Assembly (NCBI RefSeq): GCF_030151385.1
Contig: NZ_JASLDS010000071.1
Location: 1-64,000, forward strand
Origin: Soonwooa sp.
GTDB lineage: Bacteria > Bacteroidota > Bacteroidia > Flavobacteriales > Weeksellaceae
Length of the DNA stretch: 64,000 nucleotides
Direction: 5' to 3'
Position 1 is the first letter of the stretch, and each line of letters starts with the position of its first letter. The position numbers were made by a program, and so were the translations under genes. Positions 8,553 through 16,381 of this stretch are shown here, piece after piece. The notes under the pieces were generated by a model. It was not told the DNA's origin. It saw only the letters and a list, made by a program, of their open reading frames with translations, and did no database searches.

Positions 8553-10091
8553 ATGAACAACAAATTCATTCCGATTATCTCTGTTTTTATGACGATATCA
8601 CTAATTGTGTTCGTCTCTTTGCAGTTATATTGGATTAAAGAATTATATGGTGCGCTAGAGCAAGATTTTTCTAACAAGGTATATTCTGCCTTAGAAACTT
8701 CCTCAGAAAAAGTGCAAGAGCTTGAAGTCGACAAATATTACAACAAAGATTTTTCTAACCTAAAATCCGAAATTGTAAGTAGCAACCAGCCAACCCAAAC
8801 TTATATTCAACAGACGAAAGATTCTGCCAACAGAACATCTATTTTGTTCCAAAAAAGCATTATCGAAAAACAACAAATCCCGATTTCTAAACAAGGTGAT
8901 TCCCTTAATATCACCAAGTTGTACAAGGACGAAGGTTTGTATAAAATTAGAAAACAGTCACCAGAATTGATGACGTCACAAATCAGTAAAGATTTGGATA
9001 ACAGCACGATGCAACTAAAAGCTTTTGCAAAACTTAATGGAAGCAATCTTCCAATTGAAAAACGTGTTGATAATAAAATCATTGATTCAGTTGTAACAAG
9101 AGAATTAAAACTAAAAGGAATTGACACCAAATTTGGTTTTGGCGTGATTGATAAAACGAACAACTTAACGTCAATCAGCAATAACACTTATTTGGACCAA
9201 AAAGATAAAACAAACTACACCTATCCACTTTTTACGGATAACAAAGACCACACGTTATATACTTTGGCTTTGGTTTTTCCAAGAAAAGATTACTCGTTGG
9301 CACGTCATAACTTGCCGATGTTGGTTGGGACTTTTGTGTCGTTGTTAACGATTTTGGGGATTTACATTATTTCCATCAATTACATGATGCGTCAGAAGAA
9401 AATCGCCGATGTCAAAACAGACTTTATTAATAATATGTCGCACGAATTCAAAACGCCTTTGGCAACGATTTCTGTGGCAACCGATTCTTTATCAAATGAC
9501 AAAATAGCGACTGATCCTGATAAGGTCAAATACTATTCTAGCTTGATAAAACAAGAGAATCTGAGAATGAAAAAGCAAGTCGAAAATGTTCTTAATATGT
9601 CAAAGTTAGAACGTAACGAAATGCAACTTTTCTTGAAAGAAACAAATGTTAGAGAGTTGATTAAAAAGATTACCGAATCGTTTAAATTGATTGTGGAAGA
9701 GCGAAAAGGAATTTTGACAACCAACTTTACTGCAGAGAAATATAATTTTAAAATTGATGAATTCCATATTTCGAATGCTTTGGTTAACTTATTAGATAAC
9801 GCCAACAAGTATTCGCCAGACACTCCAGAAATTAATATAACAACCAAAAATGAAGGCAATTGGTATGTTATCGAAATCTCGGACAAAGGCATGGGAATGG
9901 ATTCTGAAAACAAAGCGAAGATTTTTGAGAAATTTTTCCGTGAAGAGACCGGCAACATCCATAATGTTAAAGGTCAAGGACTTGGACTTTCTTATGTTAA
10001 AAAAATTATAGAAATCCACCACGGACAAATACAAGTTGAATCCCAAAAAGGAAAAGGTAGCACATTTATTGTTAAGCTGCCTATGAGTTAG
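8553..10091 (+). CDS. Sensor histidine kinase (RprX-like)
   Basis: This is a membrane-bound sensor kinase of 512 residues. One membrane segment lies at about 8-28, then an extracytoplasmic sensor region (about 30-250) with no recognised domain, and a second membrane segment at about 253-275. The H box is NNMSHEFKTPLATIS, with the phosphoacceptor H297. The N box NALVNLLDNANKYS, G1 SDKGMGMD, F box FEKFFRE and G2 KGQGLGLSYV are all intact. It is followed after 64 bases by its response regulator. The pair resembles RprX/RprY of Bacteroides, judged from memory of the architecture; the stimulus is unknown. Confidence 0.9.
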   Translation: MNNKFIPIISVFMTISLIVFVSLQLYWIKELYGALEQDFSNKVYSALETSSEKVQELEVDKYYNKDFSNLKSEIVSSNQPTQTYIQQTKDSANRTSILFQKSIIEKQQIPISKQGDSLNITKLYKDEGLYKIRKQSPELMTSQISKDLDNSTMQLKAFAKLNGSNLPIEKRVDNKIIDSVVTRELKLKGIDTKFGFGVIDKTNNLTSISNNTYLDQKDKTNYTYPLFTDNKDHTLYTLALVFPRKDYSLARHNLPMLVGTFVSLLTILGIYIISINYMMRQKKIADVKTDFINNMSHEFKTPLATISVATDSLSNDKIATDPDKVKYYSSLIKQENLRMKKQVENVLNMSKLERNEMQLFLKETNVRELIKKITESFKLIVEERKGILTTNFTAEKYNFKIDEFHISNALVNLLDNANKYSPDTPEINITTKNEGNWYVIEISDKGMGMDSENKAKIFEKFFREETGNIHNVKGQGLGLSYVKKIIEIHHGQIQVESQKGKGSTFIVKLPMS

Positions 10092-10155
10092 AAACAAATC
10101 AAAATATAAAATAATTTAGGAAGCAATTCCGATTAACCTTTAAAATAATAAGGCT

Positions 10156-10842
10156 ATGAGCAACAGAATATTATTAGTAGAAGACGATCAAAGTTTTGGA
10201 GCAGTGCTAAAAGATTATCTTAGCATCAACAACTTTGAGGTGACTTTGGCGACAGACGGCGAAATGGGTCTTAAAGAATTCACAGAGAAAGAATTCGACA
10301 TTTGCATCTTCGACGTAATGATGCCTAAAAAAGACGGTTTTAGCCTTGCCGAAGACGTTAAAAAAATTGATAAAAACACACCAATTATTTTCTTAACCGC
10401 TCGTAACATGCGAGAAGATATCCTAAAAGGTTATCAAATTGGTGCTGATGATTATATCACAAAACCGTTTGATACGGAGCTTCTTCTTTATAAGATTAAA
10501 GCTATTCTACAAAGAAGTGCGGTTCTAGAAAACGAAGATCAAGAGCAGTTCAAGATTAGTGATATTTTCTTTGACTCTATGCTAAGACAATTGCGTGTTG
10601 GTGAAAAAGAATACAAGCTTTCTCCAAAAGAGAACGAACTTCTTAAGTTGCTTTGTCTACACCGTAACGACTTTATGCCGAGAGATCTTGCACTTAGAAA
10701 AATCTGGAAAAAAGAAAATTACTTCACTGCAAGAAGTATGGATGTATATATTGCTAAACTTAGAAAACTTCTTAAGGATGACGAAGGTTTAGAAATCATC
10801 AATGTTCATGGTGAAGGTTTCCGACTTTTAGTAAAGAATTAA
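10156..10842 (+). CDS. OmpR-family response regulator (RprY-like)
   Basis: This DNA-binding response regulator of 228 residues has a receiver domain in the first 120 residues, with the acidic pair in LLVEDDQ, phosphoacceptor D53 in FDVMMPKKDG, the conserved T/S in FLTARN and K in ITKPFD. The C-terminal winged helix runs from about 130 and includes LSPKENELLKLL and the recognition segment SMDVYIAKLRKLL. It follows the histidine kinase gene and presumably forms an operon with it. A lipoprotein gene lies just downstream behind its own -7 element. Confidence 0.93.
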   Translation: MSNRILLVEDDQSFGAVLKDYLSINNFEVTLATDGEMGLKEFTEKEFDICIFDVMMPKKDGFSLAEDVKKIDKNTPIIFLTARNMREDILKGYQIGADDYITKPFDTELLLYKIKAILQRSAVLENEDQEQFKISDIFFDSMLRQLRVGEKEYKLSPKENELLKLLCLHRNDFMPRDLALRKIWKKENYFTARSMDVYIAKLRKLLKDDEGLEIINVHGEGFRLLVKN

Positions 10843-10849
10843 TTCTTTG

Positions 10850-10857
10850 TATATTTG
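10850..10857 (+). promoter_or_regulatory. Promoter -7 element of the duplicated-motif lipoprotein gene
   Basis: TATATTTG matches TAnnTTTG and ends 14 bases before the ATG at 10872. Confidence 0.5.
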
Positions 10858-10871
10858 AGAAAATAGAAGTT

Positions 10872-11345
10872 ATGAAATCTCAAATTTTAAGTCTTGCACT
10901 ACTTGGTCTTGTTGTAATCTCTTGCTCGAAAAATGACAAAATCACGTCAAGCCTCGATGACAATCCTACAGCAAGCAATCAAGCTGCAAAAACAGATAGT
11001 ACAAACAATGAAGCAGCAACTGTAGCTGAAGTAAAGACGGAAGTCGCTGGACAACCTCAAGTTGTCGAGGTGGCACAAGCAAAAGCTGTAATTCCATCAG
11101 GTCAAGGTCTTAATCCAGAACATGGTATGCCAGGTCACCGTTGCGATATTCCTGTTGGACAGCCACTGAATTCTACTCCTGTGCAAGCGCCTCAAGCGCC
11201 AACTTTAGGAATGAATCCAGCACCAACCGTGCAACAGGTTACACCTGCAAGTCCACAAGCGATTGGTCCCAAACCAGCAGTCAATCCACCACATGGAGAA
11301 CCACATCACGATTGTGCGATTCCAGCCGGTGAACCACTTACATAA
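10872..11345 (+). CDS. Lipoprotein with two His/Cys-containing repeats
   Basis: This 157-residue protein begins with a lipoprotein signal peptide (MKSQILSLALLGLVVISC). A Thr/Asn/Ala-rich low-complexity region follows. It then has two copies of NPxHGxPxHxCxIPxGxPL, at residues 81-99 and 138-156, joined by a Pro/Ala/Gln linker. The two copies keep two His and one Cys each, which suggests metal or heme binding or a structural role. No enzymatic domain is present. I have seen this motif in other flavobacterial proteins but know no function. The gene follows a two-component pair and ends at a strong terminator. Confidence 0.75.
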   Translation: MKSQILSLALLGLVVISCSKNDKITSSLDDNPTASNQAAKTDSTNNEAATVAEVKTEVAGQPQVVEVAQAKAVIPSGQGLNPEHGMPGHRCDIPVGQPLNSTPVQAPQAPTLGMNPAPTVQQVTPASPQAIGPKPAVNPPHGEPHHDCAIPAGEPLT

Positions 11346-11349
11346 AAAA

Positions 11350-11380
11350 GAAGCCATCAAAATTTGATGGCTTCTTTCTT
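11350..11380. terminator. Bidirectional terminator between the lipoprotein and the L,D-transpeptidase
   Basis: A near-perfect 12-base inverted repeat (GAAGCCATCAAA and its complement) is flanked by T-rich sequence on the plus side and by a run of six T on the minus side. It separates two convergent genes. Confidence 0.8.
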
Positions 11381-11394
11381 TCAATTATTTAATC

Positions 11395-12186
11395 TTATTG
11401 CTTTGCAAGAACCTCGTTTGATAATATTGGTTCTGCATCCTTCAACCACTCCGAATGGGATAGATAATTCTGGTCTGGATAATAAATAAAAAGACAAGTT
11501 TTATCTTTAATACTGTTAATAATCGGCTCCGCCAAAGCACGTGGCACGGCAGGACATCCCCAACTTCTTCCTAATCTTTTTTCGGATCTTATAAAGTCAT
11601 CACTTACATAATCGGCACCATGCACAACGATTGCACGTTTCATTGCAGCATCATTATAACCTTTATCCATTCCGATTAATCGAAGCGAATAACCATTATC
11701 GCCATTGTAAGTTGCTTCCGTCACATAAAATCCCAAACTCGATTGATGCGAGTTTTCTTGATTAGAAAAATTTGTAGCGAATTCCTCGCCTGTTCCTTTT
11801 CCATGTGCTACCAAAGAATTGAATAGCACGGTTTTTGATTCTACATCAATAACCCAAAGTCTCTTTTTGTTAGACGAAAGGCTAAAGTCGCAGATACTTA
11901 ACAGTTTTGCATCTTCATTAAGAGCGCCTGATTTTTTTAAATTTTGAAATCCTAAATAAGCTTTATTAAAAACTTCAAAATTTAAAACATCATTACCTTC
12001 AAAAGAAATCGAATTGTAAATCGATTCTGCTGTTGTTGTTTTCGCTTCTTCTTTGTTAGCATCGACGCTTACTAGATTTTTGTTAATTTCTTTAGTTGTT
12101 GTCGAAGTTGGTACTTTTTTTGAACTAGGATAAAAAGATGTTCCTAATATAAAAATTGAACAAAGAAAAATTGGAAGTCTCCTCAT
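11395..12186 (-). CDS. Secreted L,D-transpeptidase catalytic domain protein (YkuD_2 type)
   Basis: This exported protein of 263 residues has a hydrophobic signal segment at 4-20. A Thr/Lys-rich linker leads to a catalytic domain resembling the murein L,D-transpeptidase family (PF13645 type). The active-site motif is visible as H189 in AIVVHGADY and C211 in RSWGCPAVPR. The likely role is peptidoglycan 3-3 cross-linking or lipoprotein attachment in the periplasm; the substrate is not shown by the sequence. The gene is monocistronic, with a -7 element 23 bases upstream. Confidence 0.85.
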   Translation of the reverse strand: MRRLPIFLCSIFILGTSFYPSSKKVPTSTTTKEINKNLVSVDANKEEAKTTTAESIYNSISFEGNDVLNFEVFNKAYLGFQNLKKSGALNEDAKLLSICDFSLSSNKKRLWVIDVESKTVLFNSLVAHGKGTGEEFATNFSNQENSHQSSLGFYVTEATYNGDNGYSLRLIGMDKGYNDAAMKRAIVVHGADYVSDDFIRSEKRLGRSWGCPAVPRALAEPIINSIKDKTCLFIYYPDQNYLSHSEWLKDAEPILSNEVLAKQ

Positions 12187-12209
12187 ATATATACTTTACA
12201 TTTGCGCGG

Positions 12210-12217
12210 CAAAATTA
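12210..12217 (-). promoter_or_regulatory. Promoter -7 element of the L,D-transpeptidase gene
   Basis: TAATTTTG on the minus strand matches TAnnTTTG and ends 23 bases before the ATG. A TTG lies about 15 bases further upstream. Confidence 0.45.
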
Positions 12218-12481
12218 CAATTATAAGAGTATCAATTAATTATATGTTACGAAGTTTAACTAAACTTTAATATTTTTTAACTAAGATCTCTTTTTGTAAA
12301 TTTTATTCTGAATTGCTTTTAACACTAAGAAAAACTTTAGATTCAAGGTAATCAAATTAAATTTTCCAACCACGCACTGATTGCTCAATCAAAATCTTAG
12401 TTTTTTTCTTAAACAATTAAAAATAAGCCTTGTTAAAATTCGGATAAACAAGAAACGAAATTCTATCAATAATATTTTTAC

Positions 12482-12489
12482 TAAATTTG
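12482..12489 (+). promoter_or_regulatory. Promoter -7 element of the Cys-rich/HMA/TonB receptor operon
   Basis: TAAATTTG matches TAnnTTTG and ends 20 bases before the ATG at 12510. No clear -33 TTG was found. Confidence 0.5.
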
Positions 12490-12509
12490 TCCCGCAATTA
12501 GAATTCTTA

Positions 12510-12890
12510 ATGTTTAGAAAGTTATTATTTTTCGTTAGTCTATTCTGTTTGGGAAGTATGGTTTTTCCAATGCAGGTTATCGAGCTTTCTATTACCGAAG
12601 ACGCATGTTGTGAAATGAGCAGCACTGCTGACGACTGTTGTACATCACATTCTGATGATGACAGCGGTTGCCATTCAGAAAACAATTCTGACACTTCCAA
12701 AAATTCTTGCCAAGACCATTGCCCGCAATGTCATACTTGTCATGGTTGCTATATGCCTTTGTTTGTGAGTGATTTTGATGCAAAAGATAATCTTTTAGCA
12801 CAAATCAATTCTAAAAAGGCTTTCGAATACAATTCGATTTTCATCAATAATAATTTCTTTAATATCTGGCAACCGCCCAAAATAGCTTAA
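12510..12890 (+). CDS. Exported cysteine-rich protein, probable metal binder
   Basis: This 126-residue protein starts at the ATG reading MFRKLLFFVSLFCLGSMVFP, a signal peptide. The next 60 residues hold ten cysteines in CC pairs and CxxC groups (DACCE, DDCC, then SCQDHCPQCHTCHGC) mixed with Asp, Ser and His. The C-terminal third is ordinary and ends NIWQPPKIA. The pattern suggests binding of soft metals such as copper, or zinc, outside the cytoplasm. The two following genes carry HMA domains, which supports a metal role. An upstream in-frame ATG at 12381 is rejected because it would bury the signal peptide. No named family is recognised. Confidence 0.7.
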   Translation: MFRKLLFFVSLFCLGSMVFPMQVIELSITEDACCEMSSTADDCCTSHSDDDSGCHSENNSDTSKNSCQDHCPQCHTCHGCYMPLFVSDFDAKDNLLAQINSKKAFEYNSIFINNNFFNIWQPPKIA

Positions 12891-12957
12891 TTGTTTTAAA
12901 ATACTTGAGAACAGGTTTTTCAGGTCAAAAATTTTATCAATTAATTCTATTTTAAAA

Positions 12958-13350
12958 ATGAAATCTATTATTAAATCAGGGATTCTATTCCTATCAATAT
13001 TTTTATTTTCAAACTTTTCGGCACAATCCAAAACCGAGACTTATCGTGTAGAGGGCAATTGCGCCATGTGTAAAGACAACATCGAAACAGCAGCCAAGGC
13101 TGACAAAAATGTCGAATCTGCAACTTGGGACAGAAAAACCAAGATGTTAACAGTTAGCTACAATACAGAGAAACCTAATGTAAATGCGGTTCTTAAAAAT
13201 GTTGCTGAAGCAGGTTACGACAACCAAGTTTATCGCGCTGCGGACAAAGCATATTCCGACCTACACGGATGTTGTCAATACAAGCGTCCTGACAATTCTG
13301 CAAAGATGTCTCATGAGTGCGATGCTAGCAAAGTTTGTGAATTAAAATAA
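12958..13350 (+). CDS. Exported heavy-metal-associated (HMA) domain protein
   Basis: This is a periplasmic metal-binding protein of 130 residues. A signal peptide (to about residue 22, ending FSAQS) precedes one HMA ferredoxin-like domain. Its metal-binding loop is GNCAMCK (C35 and C38), followed by the domain's later strands and helix (TKMLTVSYNTEK, VLKNVAEAGYDN). After the domain comes HGCCQYKRP, an extra cysteine pair also present in the next protein as PKCCLYDRN. The C-terminal tail adds two more cysteines. It probably carries copper or another soft metal to or from the receptor encoded 17 bases downstream. Confidence 0.85.
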   Translation: MKSIIKSGILFLSIFLFSNFSAQSKTETYRVEGNCAMCKDNIETAAKADKNVESATWDRKTKMLTVSYNTEKPNVNAVLKNVAEAGYDNQVYRAADKAYSDLHGCCQYKRPDNSAKMSHECDASKVCELK

Positions 13351-13367
13351 TCCGAGAAAATCTTCAA

Positions 13368-15776
13368 ATGAAATTTTTAAATAAAAGTGTTCTCACTTTT
13401 GTTATGCTACTTTGTTCCATAACAATTTGGGCACAAGAAACACTTAAAACCGAATCTTTTTATGTGAGAGGTAACTGTATCTCTTGCAAAATGCGTATCG
13501 AAAGTGCAGCCAAAGAAGCTGGAAGCACAAACGCAAATTGGAAAGCTGATGAGCAAAAAGTCTATTTAACTTTTGATGCTAATAAAACTTCAGCTGACAA
13601 AATCCTTAAACATATTGCCGAAGTTGGACACGACAACGAAAAATATACTTCCGAAAACAAAACCTATAACAAACTTCCAAAATGTTGTTTGTATGACCGT
13701 AACTTCAAATGGGGCGAGAAAAATCCTTTAGTCCACATGGACGACGAGGAAGAAGAAATGCCAACGGAAACAACGAATGCAAATGTTAAAGACGAACACG
13801 CTGGTCACAATCACGCGAAAGAGTCAAACGAAATTGCAGGTGTAACCGTTACTAAAGCCAAAGAAGCAACGGCGCTTAGCAAAAAAGAAGTGGGTTTAAC
13901 ATTTAATATAAGTTCTAAAGAATTGTTAAAAGCCGCTTGTTGTAACCTTTCCGAAAGTTTTGAAACCAATGCAACAGTTGACGTTTCGTTTAGTAATGCT
14001 GTTACTGGAACCAAACAACTCAAAATGTTAGGTCTTGACCAAAAATACACAAGTCTGACCAAAGAGCTTTTACCAGAAATTCGTGGTTTGGCGTCTGCGT
14101 ATGGACTTAATTTTATTCCAGGAAAATGGATTGGAGGCATCCAACTAACAAAAGGCGGAAGCACGGTTGTTAACGGTTACGAAAGTATCACAGGACAAAT
14201 CAACACCGAACTTCTAAAATCTCACGACGAAAAACCAGCAACAGAAATCAATCTTTTTGCTGATTTCGAGGGAAGAACAGAAGCCAACATCACGCACACT
14301 TCTGCACTTTCAGAACATTGGAATCAAAGTATTTTGCTTCATGGTAATGCAACATTAGGAAATACTGACATGAACAAAGATGGTTTTCTGGATCGTCCAA
14401 AAGGGACTCAACTTAATGTTTCGTACTTGTTAAATTACAATGATCTTGATCATTCTGGTTTGGGCTCGCACTTTGGCGTTAACTTCTTGCAGGATCAAAG
14501 AACAGCTGGACAAATTGGCTATAACAAAAGACTTTCTCAAAAAGAGCAAGAACTTTACGGCGTTGGGATTGACATTTCGAGATTTCAGGTTTGGAATAAA
14601 ACGGGTTATGTTTTTAAAGGAAAACCTTACCAAAGTTTGGGTTGGATGAATCAGTTTACTTATCATCAACAAGATAGTTTTTTCGGATTTAGAAATTATT
14701 TTGGAAAACAATCTACTTTTTACTCCAATTTAATTTTTGAAAGTATTATCGGAAACACCAATCACAAGTACAAAGTTGGTGCAAGTTTCTTATTGGATAA
14801 TTACAACGAAGACTATTTAACCCAAAATATTGAACGTCAAGAAACGGTACCTGGACTTTTCGCGGAATATACTTTGACAGGGACCAAATATACTTTGGTT
14901 GCTGGTGCAAGAGTGGATTTTCATAATTTGGCAGGAACGCAATTCACGCCAAGACTTAATTTTAAGTATGACATCACGCCAAAGACTATTTTGCGTTTGT
15001 CAGGAGGTCGCGGATTCCGTACTGCAAATATCTTTGCAGAAAACCAACAATATTTCGCTTCGAATCGTCAAATCGAAATTATTGACAATGGTGGAAAAAT
15101 CTATGGTCTAAAACCAGAAATCGCTTGGAACTATGGCATTAGCTTACAACAAGAATTTAAGTTATTTAACAGAAAAACTAGCCTTGTTGCTGATATTTTC
15201 CGAACAGATTTCCAAGATCAAGTTGTAGTTGACCTTGATCAATCGGCGCACAAAATTTTATTCTATAATCTTGATGGAAAATCTTTTGCAACAAGTTTCC
15301 AAACACAGTGGGACATTAATGCAGCGAAAAATCTAGACTTCCGTTTGGCTTACAAATATTACGATGTGGCAACAGACTACATCAGCGGATTAAAGAAAGT
15401 GCCTTTCATGGCGAAACACAGAGCTTTCTTTAACGCAGCCTACGCCACCAACAAATCCGAAAAAGGAGGTTTCTGGAATTTTGATGCGACACTTAATTGG
15501 ATTGGCGAGCAACGACTTCCGAATATGGATGACAACAGCGCTGCAACACACTTAGGAAATTACTCGAAGCCTTATACAACGCTTAATGCACAAGTTTCTA
15601 AAAACTTTACGGATAAGATTAGATTGTATGTGGGTGGCGAGAATTTAACAAATTACAAACAACATCATGCAATTCTTGATGCGAAAAACCCTTTCGGCAA
15701 CAACTTTGACGGCGGAATGGTCTATGCTCCAATTATGGGAATCAATATGTATGTTGGTGTCGATTTTAAGTTTTAA
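13368..15776 (+). CDS. TonB-dependent receptor with an N-terminal HMA metal-binding domain
   Basis: This outer-membrane receptor of 802 residues has a signal peptide (to about 22), then an HMA domain (about 29-100) with GNCISCK (C37 and C40). An added CC motif (PKCCLYDR) and an acidic, His-containing linker (DDEEEEMPTE, then EHAGHNHAKE) follow. The plug domain with LLKAACCNLSESFE begins near residue 175, and the beta-barrel runs to a C-terminal phenylalanine (YVGVDFKF). An HMA domain takes the place of the carboxypeptidase-like domain that usually precedes the plug. The protein most likely moves copper or a similar metal across the outer membrane; the metal itself is inferred. A terminator follows. 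Confidence 0.87.
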   Translation: MKFLNKSVLTFVMLLCSITIWAQETLKTESFYVRGNCISCKMRIESAAKEAGSTNANWKADEQKVYLTFDANKTSADKILKHIAEVGHDNEKYTSENKTYNKLPKCCLYDRNFKWGEKNPLVHMDDEEEEMPTETTNANVKDEHAGHNHAKESNEIAGVTVTKAKEATALSKKEVGLTFNISSKELLKAACCNLSESFETNATVDVSFSNAVTGTKQLKMLGLDQKYTSLTKELLPEIRGLASAYGLNFIPGKWIGGIQLTKGGSTVVNGYESITGQINTELLKSHDEKPATEINLFADFEGRTEANITHTSALSEHWNQSILLHGNATLGNTDMNKDGFLDRPKGTQLNVSYLLNYNDLDHSGLGSHFGVNFLQDQRTAGQIGYNKRLSQKEQELYGVGIDISRFQVWNKTGYVFKGKPYQSLGWMNQFTYHQQDSFFGFRNYFGKQSTFYSNLIFESIIGNTNHKYKVGASFLLDNYNEDYLTQNIERQETVPGLFAEYTLTGTKYTLVAGARVDFHNLAGTQFTPRLNFKYDITPKTILRLSGGRGFRTANIFAENQQYFASNRQIEIIDNGGKIYGLKPEIAWNYGISLQQEFKLFNRKTSLVADIFRTDFQDQVVVDLDQSAHKILFYNLDGKSFATSFQTQWDINAAKNLDFRLAYKYYDVATDYISGLKKVPFMAKHRAFFNAAYATNKSEKGGFWNFDATLNWIGEQRLPNMDDNSAATHLGNYSKPYTTLNAQVSKNFTDKIRLYVGGENLTNYKQHHAILDAKNPFGNNFDGGMVYAPIMGINMYVGVDFKF

Positions 15777-15807
15777 TATTTTTAAATACAAAAACTTCTT
15801 AAACAAG

Positions 15808-15844
15808 AAAGGCTGTTTCAATATGAAGCAGCCTTTTGTTTTTT
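15808..15844 (+). terminator. Intrinsic terminator after the HMA-TonB receptor gene
   Basis: A 12-base-pair stem (AAAGGCTGTTTC pairing with GAAGCAGCCTTT, one G-T pair) is followed by a T-rich tract. Confidence 0.75.
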
Positions 15845-15856
15845 ATGGATTAAATT

Positions 15857-16369
15857 TTAATCTTTTTCAAAATCCAAACTTATGGAATTCATGCAATAAC
15901 GCGTTCCTGTTGGTGGTGGCCCATCGTTGAAAACATGCCCAAGATGCGAATCGCAACGCTTGCACAAAACTTCGATGCGCTCCATTCCGTGAGAAGAATC
16001 TCTTTTATAAATGACACCTTCTTTATCAGCTTCAAAAAAACTTGGCCATCCACAAGAACTTGCAAACTTCGAAGTCGAACGGAAAAGGTGATTTCCGCAA
16101 ACCGCACAATAATAGTCGCCAATAGCGTCGAAATCATTATACTTCCCTGTGAAAGGTCTCTCGGTTGCAGCTTCTCGCGCTACAGCATATAAATCGGGCG
16201 AAAGAATTTTCTTCCATTCGTCATTGCTGACATTTAATTTAGTTCTATCCGTTCTCGAAAAGTAAGGATTATCTTGATGTTCCATTTTTTTGGTAGTTTT
16301 AATAGGTTGTTGCGTTTGACTACAATTAATCAAACTTATAAAAATTAGAAATGAAAAAATAAATTTCAT
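15857..16369 (-). CDS. msrB: Peptide-methionine (R)-S-oxide reductase MsrB, lipoprotein form
   Basis: MsrB reduces R-methionine sulfoxide in oxidised proteins. The 170-residue protein begins with a lipoprotein signal (MKFIFSFLIFISLINC), so it should be membrane-anchored outside the cytoplasm. The catalytic domain has the zinc pairs CAVC and CKRC, the GWPSF segment, HLGHVFNDGPPPTG and the catalytic cysteine in RYCMNSISL. Periplasmic placement fits repair of envelope proteins and may complement the adjacent metal operon. The start lies only four bases after a TAAATTTG -7 element, so the transcript may be leaderless. Confidence 0.93.
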   Translation of the reverse strand: MKFIFSFLIFISLINCSQTQQPIKTTKKMEHQDNPYFSRTDRTKLNVSNDEWKKILSPDLYAVAREAATERPFTGKYNDFDAIGDYYCAVCGNHLFRSTSKFASSCGWPSFFEADKEGVIYKRDSSHGMERIEVLCKRCDSHLGHVFNDGPPPTGTRYCMNSISLDFEKD

Positions 16370-16373
16370 TGTA

Positions 16374-16381
16374 CAAATTTA
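16374..16381 (-). promoter_or_regulatory. Promoter -7 element of msrB overlapping the upstream stop codon
   Basis: TAAATTTG on the minus strand contains the TAA stop of the acyl-CoA dehydrogenase gene and ends four bases before the msrB ATG. Confidence 0.4.

Larger units (their letters stand above)
12187..12509. other. 323-base intergenic region with divergent promoters
   Basis: This AT-rich stretch separates the L,D-transpeptidase from the metal operon. A leftward -7 element lies at 12217-12210 and a rightward one at 12482-12489. An open frame upstream of the Cys-rich gene starts at 12381, but its first 43 residues are Lys/Asn/Ile-rich and look like translated spacer. I see no RNA gene. Confidence 0.6.

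Noticed and set aside
9533..9958. 141-codon antisense frame in the histidine kinase gene
   Set aside because: It is opposite conserved kinase motifs, has no promoter or family features, and is a coding shadow.
12381..12509. Longer start for the Cys-rich protein, adding 43 residues
   Set aside because: The added part is Lys/Asn/Ile-rich, would bury the signal peptide, and crosses the TAAATTTG promoter element.
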